From HLUCCA09 sp965277275 (GTDB lineage: Bacteria; Pseudomonadota; Alphaproteobacteria; Rhodobacterales; Rhodobacteraceae), in the NCBI GenBank assembly GCA_965277275.1, contig CBDICG010000002.1:2108001-2172000 (forward strand): DNA of 64,000 bases, given 5' to 3'. Below are positions 16,958 through 26,045 of the stretch, one piece after another. A model generated the notes under the pieces. That model had not been told where the DNA came from, did no database searches, and saw only the letters and a list, made by a program, of their open reading frames with translations. A program made the position numbers and the translations under genes. Every line of letters begins with the position of its first letter. Within the stretch, counting starts at the first letter, position 1.

Positions 16958-18004
16958 ATGAAAGGCCGCAGCATCCTGCTGGATAAGGTCGCCGACCGGC
17001 GGGTCAGCGTTGCGCTGAGCGACGGGCGGCTCGAAGACCTCCTTGTCGATCCGCCCGAAACCGCCCCGCCCGGCCCGGGCGCCATCGCGCGGGCAGAGGC
17101 GGACCGCGCGATGAAAGGCATGGGTGGTGTCTTCGTGCGCCTGCCGGACGGAGAGCGCGGCTATCTGAAGGGAGAGCAGGCGATACCCCCGGGCCAGCCT
17201 CTCCTTGTGCAGGTGACAGGGCGTGCCGAGCCCGGCAAGGCCGTGCCCGTCACCCGAAAGCTCCTTTTCAAGTCGCGCCATGCCATCGTGACGCCCGGCG
17301 CACCTGGCCTCAACGTTTCCCGATCAATCCGCGACGCCGAAGAGCGCGCGCGCCTGCGCTTTCTCGCTGAAGACGGCATGGCAGGGGCCGAGATGGGCCT
17401 GATCGTCCGCTCGGGTGCCGCTGCCGCGCCCGAGGGCGAGGTGCTCGACGACATCGCCGACATGCGCGCTTTGGCCGACGCCGTCACCGCCGACACGAGC
17501 GGTCCGCCCGAATGGATGACGGATGCCCCGGATGCGCACCACCTTGCGTGGCGCGACTGGAGCACGCCCGACGAGATCGACACCGAGCCCGGCTGCCTCG
17601 CCGCCCGCGGAGTGCTCGACATGCTCGCAGAGCTCGCCCGCCCCGAAGAGCCCCTGGCAGGTGGTGGGTTTCTCGCCGTCGAACCGACCCGCGCGCTTGT
17701 CGCGGTCGACGTCAATACCGGGCCGGATACCTCGCCGGCAGCCGCGCTGAAGGCCAATCTCGCGGCGCTCAAGGCGCTGCCGCGTGCCTTGCGGCTGCGC
17801 GGGCTCGGGGGGCAGGTTGTCGTCGATCTGGCTCCCTTGTCCAAAAAGAACCGCAAGCAGGTGGAACAGGCCGCCAAGCTCGCGCTGAAGGCCGATCCGG
17901 TCGAGACGGCCTTCATAGGATGGACGCCGCTCGGTCATGTCGAACTGAGCCGCAAGCGCGAGCGTTGGCCCCTCGACGCGGCTTTCCTGGAGGCCGTGCA
18001 ATGA
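16958..18004 (+). CDS. ribonuclease E/G family protein, short form
   Basis: A 348-residue member of the RNase E/G family. The catalytic metal-binding Asp residues lie in LVAVDVNTG (near 250) and VVVDLAPL (near 290), equivalent to the two essential aspartates of RNase E. It lacks the CPxC zinc-link and the degradosome scaffold, and the S1-like portion is short, so it resembles neither full RNase E (about 900-1,000 residues) nor RNase G (about 490). The start is the ATG beginning MKGRSILLDKV. Its TGA overlaps the yacG ATG. It is probably an auxiliary endoribonuclease. Confidence 0.85.
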   Translation: MKGRSILLDKVADRRVSVALSDGRLEDLLVDPPETAPPGPGAIARAEADRAMKGMGGVFVRLPDGERGYLKGEQAIPPGQPLLVQVTGRAEPGKAVPVTRKLLFKSRHAIVTPGAPGLNVSRSIRDAEERARLRFLAEDGMAGAEMGLIVRSGAAAAPEGEVLDDIADMRALADAVTADTSGPPEWMTDAPDAHHLAWRDWSTPDEIDTEPGCLAARGVLDMLAELARPEEPLAGGGFLAVEPTRALVAVDVNTGPDTSPAAALKANLAALKALPRALRLRGLGGQVVVDLAPLSKKNRKQVEQAAKLALKADPVETAFIGWTPLGHVELSRKRERWPLDAAFLEAVQ

Positions 18005-18171
18005 CGTGTCCGATCTGCAAACGCCCCACATTGCGTGACTACCGGCCGTTCTGCTCGCGGCGCTGCGCCGATGTGGATCTCGGCAAGTGGATGACCGGCG
18101 GCTACACGATCCCGACCGATGAGGGCGAAGACGACGAAGCCGAGCGCCCGCGCCGCGACACGGAGGAGTAG
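18001..18171 (+). CDS. yacG: DNA gyrase inhibitor YacG, zinc-binding
   Basis: A 56-residue zinc protein with CPIC at residues 3-6 and CSRRC at about 18-22 forming the four-cysteine site, followed by DVDLGKWMTGGYTIP, the region that contacts GyrB in the E. coli protein, and an acidic tail. The ATG overlaps the ribonuclease stop (ATGA), so the two are translationally coupled. The 212 bases after it hold no gene that I can support. Confidence 0.95.
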   Translation: MTCPICKRPTLRDYRPFCSRRCADVDLGKWMTGGYTIPTDEGEDDEAERPRRDTEE

Positions 18172-18383
18172 GCCGTGCGGCGCCCTCCGCATCGAGGCGG
18201 CGACCCTGATCATCCACCCTGTCGAGACACATCGCGCAGACTGTCGAGACGACCTCTTCGACCCTCACTGTGCGCGGAGCACAGGCGGCGGCCCTGCGTC
18301 TTGCGCAGCAGTCCGGTCGAGGCGCCGGTGGGGTGTGTCTCCTGGGGTCCGGTCTGGCCTGAACGCGGCAGACAAGACCGGAC

Positions 18384-18881
18384 CTAGAGCCCGAGATCGG
18401 TCGGCGTGAGCCGAAAAGCCTTACCGAAGCCTCCGTTCAGATGCGCATCCTCCACAGCTAGGAGCGCAAAGGAAAAGTCCGCGAAATCAATGTAGAGGCC
18501 GGATTTGGGATGTTGCTTCAGATAGTGCGCCCGGAGGTCTGCGTGTCCGTCTTCGCCATGGCGGACAAAGCGCGCACGGCACTGCAGGGTTACGCGCGGA
18601 TGGGTCAGCGGATCACCCTTCTCGCCGGGTTCACCGACAAGGAGCGAGCAGACCGGATCTGACTTCAGGGCCTTGGTGTGGTGCGACAGATCCGACACCA
18701 GCGTGATCGGCCCCCCGTTCGGGGCCGTCGCCACCGCAATCCGGGAGACCATGGGCGCGCCGGTTTCGGGGTCGCGCACGCCAAGGGCGCCAAACCGCGC
18801 GGTGTCGATCAGCGAGCGCGCGAGTCGGCGGGCGTCGGCGTCGGTCTCGCGGATCGGGTTGATCTTCTCTGGCTCGGGCAT
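18384..18881 (-). CDS. pyridoxamine 5'-phosphate oxidase-like flavin/heme-binding protein (HugZ-type)
   Basis: A 165-residue split-barrel protein. The pattern ARSLIDTARFGALGVRDPETGAPMVSRIAVA, the SDLSHHTKALKSDPVCSLLVGEPG segment and TLQCRARFV match the PNPOx-like group that includes heme-utilisation HugZ proteins. It lacks the C-terminal domain of full HugZ, so heme binding is doubtful and flavin binding possible. The start at 18881 has GGGGAG seven bases upstream; the frame runs further but without support. It converges on yacG and is divergent from the AhpD-like gene. Confidence 0.82.
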   Translation of the reverse strand: MPEPEKINPIRETDADARRLARSLIDTARFGALGVRDPETGAPMVSRIAVATAPNGGPITLVSDLSHHTKALKSDPVCSLLVGEPGEKGDPLTHPRVTLQCRARFVRHGEDGHADLRAHYLKQHPKSGLYIDFADFSFALLAVEDAHLNGGFGKAFRLTPTDLGL

Positions 18882-19022
18882 GTTGCTCCCCGGTTCTGTC
18901 TCTGCGCAGGGTAGGCGCGGGGCGCCCGGAAGCAAGCGCCCCGGACCAGGCAGGCTGCGCGTGCGCCCCGGCATGCGCCCGGGGTTCTGGCGCGAGGCCA
19001 GCAACGGCAAGGGAGGACGAAC

Positions 19023-19619
19023 ATGCCATTGGTAGACCCGCTCACCGAAGAGGAGATCCCGACCGGGCTGCGCGAACAGGTGCAGTTCTTCAAGGGGCCG
19101 CTCGGTGTGATCCCGAACTCTGTCCGGACGATGGCCCACCGGCCCGAGATCGCGGCGGCCTTCACCGCACTGAACGTCGCCGTGATGCGGTCCGAGGGGG
19201 CGGTCACGGCGGAGTTCAAGCGGCTCCTTGGGTACCTGTCGAGCTTTGCCTCGGGCTGCCGCTATTGTCAGGCCCATATGATGCTGGCTTCCGAGCGGTT
19301 CGGTGCGACCGACGCGCGGATGGAAGACGTCTGGACCTTCGAGGAGAGCGACAGCTTCACCGAGGCGGAAAAAGCCGCGCTGGCGTTCGCACAGGCGGCG
19401 ACGATGGTGCCCAACGCGGTCACCCCGGAGATCGAATCGCGGCTACAGGCGCACTGGTCACCGGGCGAAATTGTCGAGATCATGGGGGTGATCGCGCTCT
19501 TTGGCTATCTCAACCGGTGGAACGATTCGATGGGATCCGCGCTTGAGGATTTGCCGCGCGAGACGGCGGAGCAGCGGCTTGTGACCCAATCGGGTTGGGA
19601 GATCGGCAAACACGGCTGA
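19023..19619 (+). CDS. carboxymuconolactone decarboxylase family (AhpD-like) protein
   Basis: A 198-residue all-helical protein with the redox motif CRYC (Cys79, Cys82) followed by QAHM, the alkylhydroperoxidase D active-site arrangement, and EADKAALAFA-like helices further on. Such proteins reduce peroxides or act as thiol oxidoreductases. GGGAGGA precedes the ATG. It is followed 37 bases later by the rhodanese gene, suggesting a two-gene sulfur/redox unit. Confidence 0.87.
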   Translation: MPLVDPLTEEEIPTGLREQVQFFKGPLGVIPNSVRTMAHRPEIAAAFTALNVAVMRSEGAVTAEFKRLLGYLSSFASGCRYCQAHMMLASERFGATDARMEDVWTFEESDSFTEAEKAALAFAQAATMVPNAVTPEIESRLQAHWSPGEIVEIMGVIALFGYLNRWNDSMGSALEDLPRETAEQRLVTQSGWEIGKHG

Positions 19620-19656
19620 GCCGGTCCCCGGCCCGGTCAAACGGAGGAGAGAAGCC

Positions 19657-20256
19657 ATGAGAACGGTGGTTCTGGGATCGGTTGTGGCGGTGACTGTGGC
19701 GGGAATGGCCATGGCGGAAGAGCGGGCGGTCAAGATCGCGCCCGATATCGGGTCCGTGACTGTGGAGACGTTGTCGGGTCCGGTGGTGGTTGAGCGGATC
19801 CAGGATCCCGACCACGAGGTGACGGGCGAGTGGGCGAAGACGTCGCGCCCCTGCCCGAACTTCTGCATCCAGCCAATGAGTCCGGCGGAGGGGGTGACGA
19901 CCGTGGGCGAGCTAGAAGTGCTCGCGGCCCTGCAGGATCCGGACGTCATCGTCGTCGATAGCCGCACGACCGACTGGTTTGCCAAGGGGACGATCCCTGG
20001 TGCGGTGAGCATTCCCTATACCGAAGCGGTCGATCGGATGGGTGAACTGGGCTGCGAGATCGATTTCGAAGGATGGATCTGCGAAGAAGCCAGGCAGGTC
20101 CTGCTGTTTTGCAATGGCCTGTGGTGCGGCCAGTCGCCGACCGCGATTCGGCGGATGATCGAGGAAGGCTACCCGGCCGAGCGCATCAGCTATTACCGGG
20201 GCGGGATGCAATCCTGGCGCGTGTTGGGCCTGACTGTCACGGGCGGCGGGAGCTAG
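19657..20256 (+). CDS. periplasmic rhodanese-domain protein
   Basis: A 199-residue protein with a Sec signal peptide (residues 1-20, cleavage after AMA). A CPNFC pair lies at Cys66 and Cys70, and the rhodanese domain spans about 83-195, with VIVVDSRTTDWFAKGTIPGA and the active loop LFCNGLWCGQSP (Cys152, Cys157). Single-domain rhodaneses carry sulfane sulfur or use thiols to reduce disulfides. Four cysteines in an exported protein suggest a redox rather than a sulfurtransferase role; this is inference. Confidence 0.85.
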   Translation: MRTVVLGSVVAVTVAGMAMAEERAVKIAPDIGSVTVETLSGPVVVERIQDPDHEVTGEWAKTSRPCPNFCIQPMSPAEGVTTVGELEVLAALQDPDVIVVDSRTTDWFAKGTIPGAVSIPYTEAVDRMGELGCEIDFEGWICEEARQVLLFCNGLWCGQSPTAIRRMIEEGYPAERISYYRGGMQSWRVLGLTVTGGGS

Positions 20257-20362
20257 AGCAGGAGTTCCAGAGTGCGGGAGAGAGCCAAGCAGCCGTAGCC
20301 GCAGCCACGGAGCTGACGGGTCTGGGGGCGCCACGTCCGCCGGGCAGGCGGATGCGCGTGTC

Positions 20363-20436
20363 GGGGGGCGCTCCCGCCTCCAAGCCACGCCTGCGGCGCG
20401 ACTTTCCGTTGGGCCCGGCACGGCTGCGCCGTGCGG
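20363..20436 (+). repeat. hairpin-rich intergenic repeat, family 2 copy 1
   Basis: Conserved linkers GGGGGCGCTCCCGCCTCC and TTCCGTTGGGCCCGGC enclose two short hairpins (CGCC-TGCG-GCG and GCACGGC-TGC-GCCGTGC). Copy 2 at 36423-36500 keeps the linkers but has different, still self-complementary, hairpins. It lies between the rhodanese gene and argF. Confidence 0.65.
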
Positions 20437-20494
20437 GGTTGCGCTTTGCGGCGGTTCGGGGTGTTTTGGCGGCTCCGCTTCGATAGGGGTCGCC

Positions 20495-21421
20495 ATGCCG
20501 CATTTTCTCGATATCCATACGACTTCGGCAGAGGATCTGCGCGGCATGCTGGATGCCGCACACCGGATGAAAGCCGCCCGCGTGGGGCAACCGAAGGGCA
20601 CGCCAGATGCCGAGCAACCCCTGGCCGGGCATATCGTGGCGCTTGTCTTCGAAAAGCCGTCGACGCGGACGCGGACGTCTTTTGACGTAGGTGTCCGGCA
20701 GCTTGGCGGGGAGACGCTCCTGCTGTCGGGCGGGGACATTCATCTCGGGGCGGGCGAGACGATCGAGGATACGGCGCGCGTGTTGTCGCGCTACGTCGAT
20801 CTCATCATGATCCGCACGTTCGATCCCGCCGGACTGGAAGAGCTTGCCGCGCATGCCACGGTACCGGTCATCAACGGGCTGACGGATGCATCGCATCCCT
20901 GCCAGATCATGGCCGATATCATGACCTACGAAGAGCATCGCGGATCGATTGCGGGGCGCAAGGTGGTCTGGCTCGGGGACGGCAACAACGTCTTCAACTC
21001 CTTCGCGCATGCTGCGGCGCGGTTCGACTTCGAGCTGATCTTCTCGGGGCCGGAGCCGCTCGATCCGGATGATGCGCTCGTGGCGGACATGCGGGACGCG
21101 GGGGCGACGATCGGGATCGAGCGCGAGCCGGCGGTGGCCGTGGCCGGGGCGGACCTGGTGGTGACGGACACCTGGATGAGCATGCATGACGCGCCTGAAA
21201 CGCGGGAACGGCGCCATGCTTTGCTCGGTGCCTACCAGGTGAACGAGGCGCTGATGGCGCATGCTGCGGGCGACGCGCTCTTCATGCATTGCTTGCCGGC
21301 GCACCGCGAAGAGGAAGCGACATCGGCCGTGATGGATGGCCCGCAGTCGGTGATCTTCGACGAGGCGGAGAACCGGCTGCATGCGCAGAAAGCCATTCTG
21401 CGCTGGTGCCTGGGGCGCTGA
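20495..21421 (+). CDS. argF: ornithine carbamoyltransferase
   Basis: A 308-residue anabolic enzyme that makes citrulline from ornithine and carbamoyl phosphate in the cytoplasm. The carbamoyl-phosphate loop STRTR is at residues 56-60, HPCQ is near 130, and the ornithine-site motif HCLPAHR begins at 265. The length is typical. It stands alone, with no argD directly upstream, and is followed by a dispersed repeat and the FnrL-controlled cco genes. Confidence 0.97.
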   Translation: MPHFLDIHTTSAEDLRGMLDAAHRMKAARVGQPKGTPDAEQPLAGHIVALVFEKPSTRTRTSFDVGVRQLGGETLLLSGGDIHLGAGETIEDTARVLSRYVDLIMIRTFDPAGLEELAAHATVPVINGLTDASHPCQIMADIMTYEEHRGSIAGRKVVWLGDGNNVFNSFAHAAARFDFELIFSGPEPLDPDDALVADMRDAGATIGIEREPAVAVAGADLVVTDTWMSMHDAPETRERRHALLGAYQVNEALMAHAAGDALFMHCLPAHREEEATSAVMDGPQSVIFDEAENRLHAQKAILRWCLGR

Positions 21422-21451
21422 GCAGGCGGGGAACGCCGCCGGCCTCTGCCT

Positions 21452-21511
21452 GACGGCGTGCGGCGGGGCGGCGGCGCGGCGGACACAGGTATTTTGGCCA
21501 AGATGAGGGGC
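21452..21511 (+). repeat. dispersed intergenic element, copy 3
   Basis: A GC-rich hairpin-prone stretch followed by ACAGGTATTTTGGCCAAGAT and GAGGGG, between argF and ccoG, in plus orientation. It ends about 70 bases before the FnrL box of ccoG. Confidence 0.75.
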
Positions 21512-21581
21512 CAAGGGGGCGCTGGCCGGCGTGTGTGGCGATGCCCGGCACACCGGTCGTGCCGGACCTGCAGTGGCGCTA

Positions 21582-21595
21582 TTGATGCATGTCAA
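21582..21595 (+). promoter_or_regulatory. FnrL/FNR box upstream of ccoG
   Basis: TTGAT-GCAT-GTCAA, matching the FNR consensus TTGAT-N4-ATCAA at nine of ten positions. It lies 68 bases upstream of the ccoG start, where it could activate a promoter for the cco assembly genes under low oxygen. FnrL itself is encoded at 40038-40784. Confidence 0.8.
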
Positions 21596-21662
21596 AGACG
21601 TTTTTTGTCCGGATTGGCTAGGTCGGCTCTGACGTGAATGCCAGTCAACGGAGTCCTTTGCC

Positions 21663-23231
21663 GTGAGCGATACCCAACCCGAGCAGCTCTATGCGGCGCG
21701 CGAGCCCATTTTTCCCAAGCGTGTATCGGGATTCTATCGCAATCTGAAGTGGGCGATCATGATCGTCACGCTCGGGATCTACTATCTCACGCCCTGGATT
21801 CGCTGGGATCGGGGGCCGAATCTGCCGGACCAGGCGGTGCTTGTGGATCTTGCGAACCGGCGGTTTTTCTTTTTCTGGATCGAGATCTGGCCGCACGAGT
21901 TCTACTTTGTCGCCGGCCTTCTGATCATGGCGGGGCTGGGGCTCTTTCTTTTTACGTCGGCCCTGGGTCGGGTGTGGTGTGGATACACGTGTCCGCAGAC
22001 TGTCTGGACCGATCTCTTCATCGCCGTGGAGCGCTGGATCGAAGGCGATCGGAACGCCCGGATTCGCCTGCAGCGGCAGGAGAAGATGGATGGGCGGAAG
22101 TTCAGGCTGCGGACAACGAAGTATATCTCCTGGCTGCTGATCGCGATCGCGACCGGCGGGGCGTGGGTTTTCTACTTTACGGATGCGCCGACCCTGCTGG
22201 TCGATCTCGCGACGTTTTCCGCCCATCCGGTGGCCTATACGACGATCGCGATCCTGACCGCGACGACGTTTGTTTTCGGCGGATTCGCACGGGAGCAGAT
22301 CTGTATCTATGCCTGCCCCTGGCCGCGGATCCAGGGTGCGATGATGGACGAAGATACCTTGACGGTCGGCTATCGCGACTGGCGCGGCGAGCCGCGTGGC
22401 AAGCACCGCAAGGGAGCCAAGGCGCAGCACGCGGAGGAGGCCTCGATTGCCGCCTTCGCCGGTGCCGAGAACGGCCCTGGCGGAGCGATCTATCCCGCGA
22501 CGCCCATCAAGGGGCGCGAAGGGCGGCTCAGCGGGGCGCCGAACCTTGGAGGCGACGCGGGTCCGGGCGATTGCATCGACTGCATGGCTTGCGTGAACGT
22601 GTGTCCGATGGGCATCGACATCCGTGATGGCCAGCAGATGGAATGCATCACCTGCGCGCTCTGCATCGACGCTTGCGACGAGATCATGGCCAAGGTCGGC
22701 AAGGAGCGGGGGCTGATCGACTATCTTGCGCTGTCCGATGAACCGCGCGAGCGTTCGGGGCTGCCGCCGAAGGGGGCGCTCAAGCATGTCCTGCGGCCGC
22801 GCACGATCCTCTACACCACGCTCTGGTCGTTGGTGGGGGTCGGGCTCGTGGTGGCGCTCTTCGTGCGGCCCGACATTTCGATGACGGTCGCGCCGGAGCG
22901 CAACCCTGTCTATGTCACGTTGTCGGACGGGACGATCCGCAACACCTACGACGTCCGCTTGCGCAACAAGCATGGTGAGGATCGCCGCTTCCGGGTGTCG
23001 CTGACGGCACCGCCGGAGCTGCGCGTGGGTGTCGAGGGGACGCCTTACGAGAGCTTCATGGTGCCTTCCGACACCACCCAGCTGACGCGTGTCTATGTGC
23101 TGGCGGCGCCGGGCAGCCCGGCAGCGGCTGGGGACCGGGTCGGTATCCGCTTCTGGGTCGAGGACCTGACGAACGGGGAGCGGGTATACAAGGACAGCAC
23201 GTTCTTCGGCACCGATACGGCGGGCAATTGA
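21663..23231 (+). CDS. ccoG: cytochrome cbb3 oxidase assembly protein CcoG (RdxA-like)
   Basis: A 522-residue membrane iron-sulfur protein. About five hydrophobic segments flank two ferredoxin-type motifs, CIDCMACVNVCP and CITCALCIDAC (residues about 304-343); a periplasmic C-terminal Ig-like domain follows. It is thought to reduce copper for delivery to the binuclear centre of cbb3 oxidase. The start is GTG at 21663. It leads ccoG-ccoH-ccoI-ccoS. The oxidase structural genes ccoNOQP are not upstream, where argF lies, so in this window the assembly operon stands apart from them. Confidence 0.96.
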   Translation: MSDTQPEQLYAAREPIFPKRVSGFYRNLKWAIMIVTLGIYYLTPWIRWDRGPNLPDQAVLVDLANRRFFFFWIEIWPHEFYFVAGLLIMAGLGLFLFTSALGRVWCGYTCPQTVWTDLFIAVERWIEGDRNARIRLQRQEKMDGRKFRLRTTKYISWLLIAIATGGAWVFYFTDAPTLLVDLATFSAHPVAYTTIAILTATTFVFGGFAREQICIYACPWPRIQGAMMDEDTLTVGYRDWRGEPRGKHRKGAKAQHAEEASIAAFAGAENGPGGAIYPATPIKGREGRLSGAPNLGGDAGPGDCIDCMACVNVCPMGIDIRDGQQMECITCALCIDACDEIMAKVGKERGLIDYLALSDEPRERSGLPPKGALKHVLRPRTILYTTLWSLVGVGLVVALFVRPDISMTVAPERNPVYVTLSDGTIRNTYDVRLRNKHGEDRRFRVSLTAPPELRVGVEGTPYESFMVPSDTTQLTRVYVLAAPGSPAAAGDRVGIRFWVEDLTNGERVYKDSTFFGTDTAGN

Positions 23232-23268
23232 GGCGGCCGTGTTCGGCGCCTGATGAAGGGAGACAGCA

Positions 23269-23754
23269 ATGAGTGACGCGGGCGGAATGAACCGGGAGAG
23301 CGCGACCTGGGAGCTCAAGGGCTGGCATGTGCTGGCGATCTTCCTGGGCTTCTTCGGGACGGTGATCGGGGTGAACGTATTCATGGCGTCCAAGGCCGTG
23401 GGCACGTTTCCGGGCGTTGAGGCGAAGAACGGGTTCGTGGCGAGCCAATCCTTCCAGGAGCGGCGCGCGGCGCAGGAGGCGCTGGGCTGGAGCGTGGGGG
23501 CGCGACTGTCGGGCGGCGTGCTGGAGGTGGCATTCACGGATGCTGCGGGTGCGCCTGTCGAGGTTGCCTCGATGGAGGCGATCGTGGGGCGGCCAACCCA
23601 CGTAAATGCGGACCAGGAGCCGGAATTCACCTATCGGCGCGGCGTGTTTGCCACCCCGATGGTCCTGGCGGATGGAAACTGGGATGTACGGCTCGTCGCG
23701 GTGTCTCCGGACGGGACAGAGTTTCGCCAGCGGGTGTCTGTCGTGATCGAATGA
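23269..23754 (+). CDS. ccoH: cytochrome cbb3 assembly protein CcoH (FixH family)
   Basis: A 161-residue protein with one N-terminal membrane helix (about residues 20-42, GWHVLAIFLGFFGTVIGVNVF) and a periplasmic FixH domain ending LVAVSPDGTEFRQR. CcoH binds CcoN during assembly of cbb3 oxidase. AAGGGAG lies upstream of the ATG. It sits between ccoG and ccoI. Confidence 0.94.
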   Translation: MSDAGGMNRESATWELKGWHVLAIFLGFFGTVIGVNVFMASKAVGTFPGVEAKNGFVASQSFQERRAAQEALGWSVGARLSGGVLEVAFTDAAGAPVEVASMEAIVGRPTHVNADQEPEFTYRRGVFATPMVLADGNWDVRLVAVSPDGTEFRQRVSVVIE

Positions 23755-23785
23755 GGGGCATGGCTGCGTGGTTTTCGCTGGATCA

Positions 23786-23807
23786 GGTATTTTTGCCAAG
23801 ATGAAGC
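23786..23807 (+). repeat. dispersed intergenic element, copy 4
   Basis: CAGGTATTTTTGCCAAGATG followed by AA, inside the cco operon between ccoH and ccoI. Only the core is present, without an obvious GC hairpin in front. It lies directly before the TTG start of ccoI. Confidence 0.75.
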
Positions 23808-23820
23808 TGAGGAACGGCGT

Positions 23821-26043
23821 TTGAGTGAAGTTGGGCCACTGACGGACGCGGCGCCAGAGGGCATGGTGGGTGGGGCCATGGCCTGTCCGGGGTGTGTGAC
23901 GACACCGGCGGCGCGGGCGGCGGTGGCACGGATGCGGGCCGAGGCGGAAGCGGGCCGGGTCCTGCTGTCCTTGCCCGAGATCCGCTGCGCTGCGTGTATC
24001 AGTGGCGTTGAGAAGGCGCTGGGCGATGTTTCGGGCGTGCGTTCGGCGCGCGTGAACTTCACGCTCAAGCGGGTGACGGTGGAGACCGATCCCGGCGTGA
24101 CGGCTTCGGACCTGGCCGCTGTGCTCGAGGGTGCCGGTTTTGTCGCGCATGAGCTTGATGCCTCCGTGCTGTCGGTCACGGAAACTGACAAGGCGGGGCG
24201 CGATCTTCTGATGCGGCTCGCGGTGGCGGGTTTCGCGGCGATGAACGTGATGCTGCTTTCGGTCGCCGTCTGGTCGGGCGCTGCGGATGCGACGCGGGAC
24301 CTCTTTCACTGGATTTCGGCGGCCATCGCGATTCCGGCGGTGGCTTTCTCGGGGCGGCCCTTTTTCGTGTCGGCGTGGGGCGCGCTGCGGCACGGGCGGC
24401 TCAATATGGACGTGCCGATCACGCTGGCCATTCTGCTGGCCATCGGCACGTCGCTCTACGAGACGGCGCATTCGGGGCATCACGCCTATTTCGACGCGGC
24501 GATTTCGCTGACGTTCTTCCTTTTGGGGGGGCGGTATCTCGATCATCGGACCCGCGCGGTGGCGCGATCGGCGGCAGAGGAACTGGCTGCTCTGGAGGTG
24601 CCGCGGGCGCTTCGGCTAGAGGCGGGCCGCACGCGCGAGGTGGCGCTTGCGGACCTGGCGGTGGGCGATTTGGTGCTGGTGCGGCCCGGCGGCCGGATGC
24701 CTGTCGATGGCGAGATCGTGCGCGGCACCTCGGAGCTCGACCGTGGGCTTTTGACCGGAGAGACGGCACCTGTCTTTGCCGAGCCGGGGCAGACTGTCAG
24801 CGCGGGGGAGGTGAACCTCACGGGGCCGCTTGAGGTGCGTGTCACGGCAGCCGGGCGGGACAGTTCGCTGCACAGGATGGCCGATCTCGTGGCCGTCGCG
24901 GAGAGTGCGAAGAACCGCTACACCTCGCTCGCGGACCGGGCGGCGGGCCTCTATGCGCCGGGGGTGCATATCCTGTCTGCGGCGGCGGGTCTGGGCTGGT
25001 GGCTCTATACCGGGGATCTGCGGCTTGCGCTCAATATCGCAGCCGCGGTGCTGATTATTACCTGCCCGTGTGCGCTGGGCCTTGCGGTGCCCGCGGTGAC
25101 GACGGCGGCGTCGGGGCGGCTTTTTCGCAAGGGGATGCTGATCAAGGACGGCACCGCGCTGGAGCGGCTGGCCGAGGTCGACACCGTGCTCTTCGACAAG
25201 ACGGGAACGCTGACGCTTGGCGCGCCCGAGGTGGCGGATCTCGGAAACCATCGCGTCGAGGATCTGGCTGTGGCACGCGCACTGGCCGAGGGGTCCGCTC
25301 ATCCACTGGCGCGGGCGCTGGCAGGGGCCATCGAAGCGCGTGGGATCGAGCCGGTGGCGCTGGATAAGCTGCGCGAGGTGCCGGGATACGGCGCCGAGGG
25401 GCTGTGGCAGGGGCAGCGCATCCGGCTCGGCCGTGGCGCCTGGGTCGGGGCGCCCGGGCGCGATGTGACAACAACATGGCTCGCGGTGGACGGGGCGGCG
25501 CCCGTTGCCTTCGGTTTCACCGATGCGGTGCGCCCGGGCGCGCGGGCGGCTGTCGAGGGGTTGCGGGCGGCGGGGCTGCATGTCGCGCTCGTGTCGGGCG
25601 ATGCGCGCCCGGCGGTGGCGCGCTTTGCGGCCCATCTCGGGATCGATGACTGGACGGCGGAAGTGCTGCCGGAAGGCAAGGCCGCGCGGGTCGCGGCGCT
25701 GCAGGAAGCTGGTGCACGCGTTCTCTTTGTCGGGGATGGGCTGAACGACACGGCGGCGCTGAGCGGCGCGCATGCCTCGATCTCACCCGCGACCGCGCTG
25801 GATGCGGCGCGCGTTGCCTCTGACATTGTGCTGCTTGGAGAGGATATCGGGCCGGTGTCGGATGCGGTCTGGACGGCCCGGCAATCCGTCAGGCGGATCC
25901 GCGAGAACTTCCACATCGCGACATGGTACAATGTGATTGCCGTTCCCATCGCGATCGCGGGGTTCGCGACACCGCTGGCGGCGGCTCTCGCGATGTCTGC
26001 TTCGTCGATCACAGTGTCGCTCAACGCGCTGCGGGTGCGCTGA
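23821..26043 (+). CDS. ccoI: copper-translocating P1B-type ATPase CcoI (FixI)
   Basis: A 740-residue inner-membrane copper exporter supplying cbb3 oxidase. In order: a short Cys-rich N-terminus (CPGC near residue 21), a metal-binding domain with CAAC at 56-59, the metal-site CPC at 415-417 in a membrane helix, the phosphorylated Asp of DKTGTLT at 459, and GDGLNDTAAL near 640. The start is a TTG; a start at a later ATG would remove little. The repeat element directly upstream occupies the ribosome-site region. Confidence 0.96.
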   Translation: MSEVGPLTDAAPEGMVGGAMACPGCVTTPAARAAVARMRAEAEAGRVLLSLPEIRCAACISGVEKALGDVSGVRSARVNFTLKRVTVETDPGVTASDLAAVLEGAGFVAHELDASVLSVTETDKAGRDLLMRLAVAGFAAMNVMLLSVAVWSGAADATRDLFHWISAAIAIPAVAFSGRPFFVSAWGALRHGRLNMDVPITLAILLAIGTSLYETAHSGHHAYFDAAISLTFFLLGGRYLDHRTRAVARSAAEELAALEVPRALRLEAGRTREVALADLAVGDLVLVRPGGRMPVDGEIVRGTSELDRGLLTGETAPVFAEPGQTVSAGEVNLTGPLEVRVTAAGRDSSLHRMADLVAVAESAKNRYTSLADRAAGLYAPGVHILSAAAGLGWWLYTGDLRLALNIAAAVLIITCPCALGLAVPAVTTAASGRLFRKGMLIKDGTALERLAEVDTVLFDKTGTLTLGAPEVADLGNHRVEDLAVARALAEGSAHPLARALAGAIEARGIEPVALDKLREVPGYGAEGLWQGQRIRLGRGAWVGAPGRDVTTTWLAVDGAAPVAFGFTDAVRPGARAAVEGLRAAGLHVALVSGDARPAVARFAAHLGIDDWTAEVLPEGKAARVAALQEAGARVLFVGDGLNDTAALSGAHASISPATALDAARVASDIVLLGEDIGPVSDAVWTARQSVRRIRENFHIATWYNVIAVPIAIAGFATPLAAALAMSASSITVSLNALRVR

Positions 26044-26045
26044 GG

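Noticed and set aside
21645..23630. A 661-codon open frame on the minus strand opposite ccoG and ccoH
   Set aside because: It is antisense to clearly recognised genes and rich in Arg, Pro and His, as expected from GC-biased third positions. No domain or ribosome site is visible.
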